45,817 nucleotides of DNA from Candidatus Nealsoniibacteriota bacterium (lineage in GTDB: Bacteria; Patescibacteriota; Minisyncoccia; Minisyncoccales; GWA2-38-27). A model generated the notes under the pieces. That model worked only from the letters and a program-made list of their open reading frames with translations, did not search any database and had not been told where the DNA came from. Shown here piece by piece: positions 45,454 to 45,817 of the stretch (position 1 is its first letter; each line of letters opens with the position of its first letter). The DNA lies in the NCBI GenBank assembly GCA_030616085.1, contig JAUWYA010000004.1, forward strand, positions 1 to 45,817. The letters are read 5' to 3'. Made by a program: the position numbers and the translations under genes.

Positions 45454-45817
45454 ATGAAATTCCTGATTAAAAATTTTGTCTTTGTTCTAATTATCTTTCT
45501 GATAATTTCAGGTATTTTTGCTTTATTCTTCAACCCTTTTGAAGAAAAAACAGAGATTTCTTTAAGCAAATTAGTTGAAGAGATTAATCAGGAAAAGATT
45601 GAGAATATAACGGTTGCTGGTTCAGAGATTTCAATCTTGTTTAGAGATGGAACAGAGGCAGAGTCAAGAAAAGAACCAGAAAGTTCTCTTACAGAATCAT
45701 TGATAACCCTTGGCGTAGATTCAGAAAAACTAAAAGCAATAGAAATTAAAGCAGAACCAGAAGGAGGAGTTTGGATTTGGCTTACACCTGTTTTAATGTT
45801 TGGATTGCCTGTTTTAA
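45454..45817 (+). CDS. ftsH: FtsH protease, N-terminal part (runs off the window)
   Basis: The 121 residues present match the FtsH N-terminus: a first TM helix (FVFVLIIFLIISGIFALFF), the extracytoplasmic domain (ISLSKLVEEINQEKIENITV, then SRKEPESSLTESLITLGVD) and the second TM beginning WIWLTPVLMFGLPVL. The AAA+ and zinc-protease domains lie beyond the end. FtsH degrades membrane and soluble proteins in an ATP-dependent way. The start at 45454 fits both the family's TM position and the nearby -10 box; no Shine-Dalgarno is present. Confidence 0.85.
   Translation, partial: MKFLIKNFVFVLIIFLIISGIFALFFNPFEEKTEISLSKLVEEINQEKIENITVAGSEISILFRDGTEAESRKEPESSLTESLITLGVDSEKLKAIEIKAEPEGGVWIWLTPVLMFGLPVL

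Overview
The window is AT-rich, tightly packed bacterial DNA that looks like a member of the Candidate Phyla Radiation (Patescibacteria, most like Parcubacteria). The signs are a Parcubacteria-style type IV pilus cluster, secreted proteins with WSENIGWISF motifs, an endosialidase-chaperone tail-fibre-like surface protein, T4SS-pilin-like membrane proteins, a ValS without its C-terminal arm, tRNA genes without encoded CCA, and many promoters that place the -10 box only 6-10 nt before the ATG (leaderless style). This assignment is by family resemblance only; there is no rRNA gene in the window.

Layout. 1-6 kb (minus strand): a tRNA-Ser/MscS/zinc-ribbon block, htpX-lemA, two secreted surface proteins and a decayed tail-fibre-like gene. 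6-22.4 kb (minus strand): a near-complete type IV pilus locus read as pilM, pilN, pilO, a small membrane protein, pilB, a 1662-aa beta-helix/M6-protease-like surface protein, a response regulator, pilT, pilC, then the major pilin with its own promoter, a second pilin, pilD and three minor pilins. 22.6-25 kb: NUDIX and DNPH1-like nucleotide-sanitation genes, two tRNA-Ser genes, a free-standing LAGLIDADG endonuclease and tRNA-Arg(GCG). 25-36 kb: recG, a nucleotidyltransferase/small-protein pair, a membrane glycosyltransferase, a divergently transcribed secreted protein and alpha/beta hydrolase, tRNA-Glu, tsaD, valS, a PrsW-like protease, Hsp20 and tRNA-Leu. 36-45.8 kb: a UbiA-like membrane enzyme, two T4SS-pilin-like proteins, a methyltransferase, gyrA, an MBL-fold hydrolase, an S1-domain protein, two unrecognised genes with near-consensus promoters, and the start of ftsH.

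The most striking content is a set of very small inverted-repeat elements that have entered essential genes without visibly destroying them. One family has CCCCGTAGA.../CCCCGTTAGA... terminal inverted repeats and 4-5 bp target duplications. One copy (19739-20054) carries only an 89-aa GIY-YIG nuclease gene; another (22408-22550) has the same asymmetric termini but no gene. The related CCCCGTTAGA copies sit on the ancestral start codons of tsaD and a glycosyltransferase gene, on the -10 box of tRNA-Leu and in the leader region of pilin genes. The two CCCCGTAGA copies also sit on start codons (pilM and the small gene after pilO). A second family of (G/C)TTCAAA/CTCAAAAC arrays flanks a four-helix-bundle (IVP-like) gene in inverted orientation. 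The same kind of sequence is inserted in frame inside tsaD and valS, and other AT-rich arrays are inserted in frame in tsaD, valS and pilD. These look like minimal mobile elements tuned to be tolerated in a compact genome.
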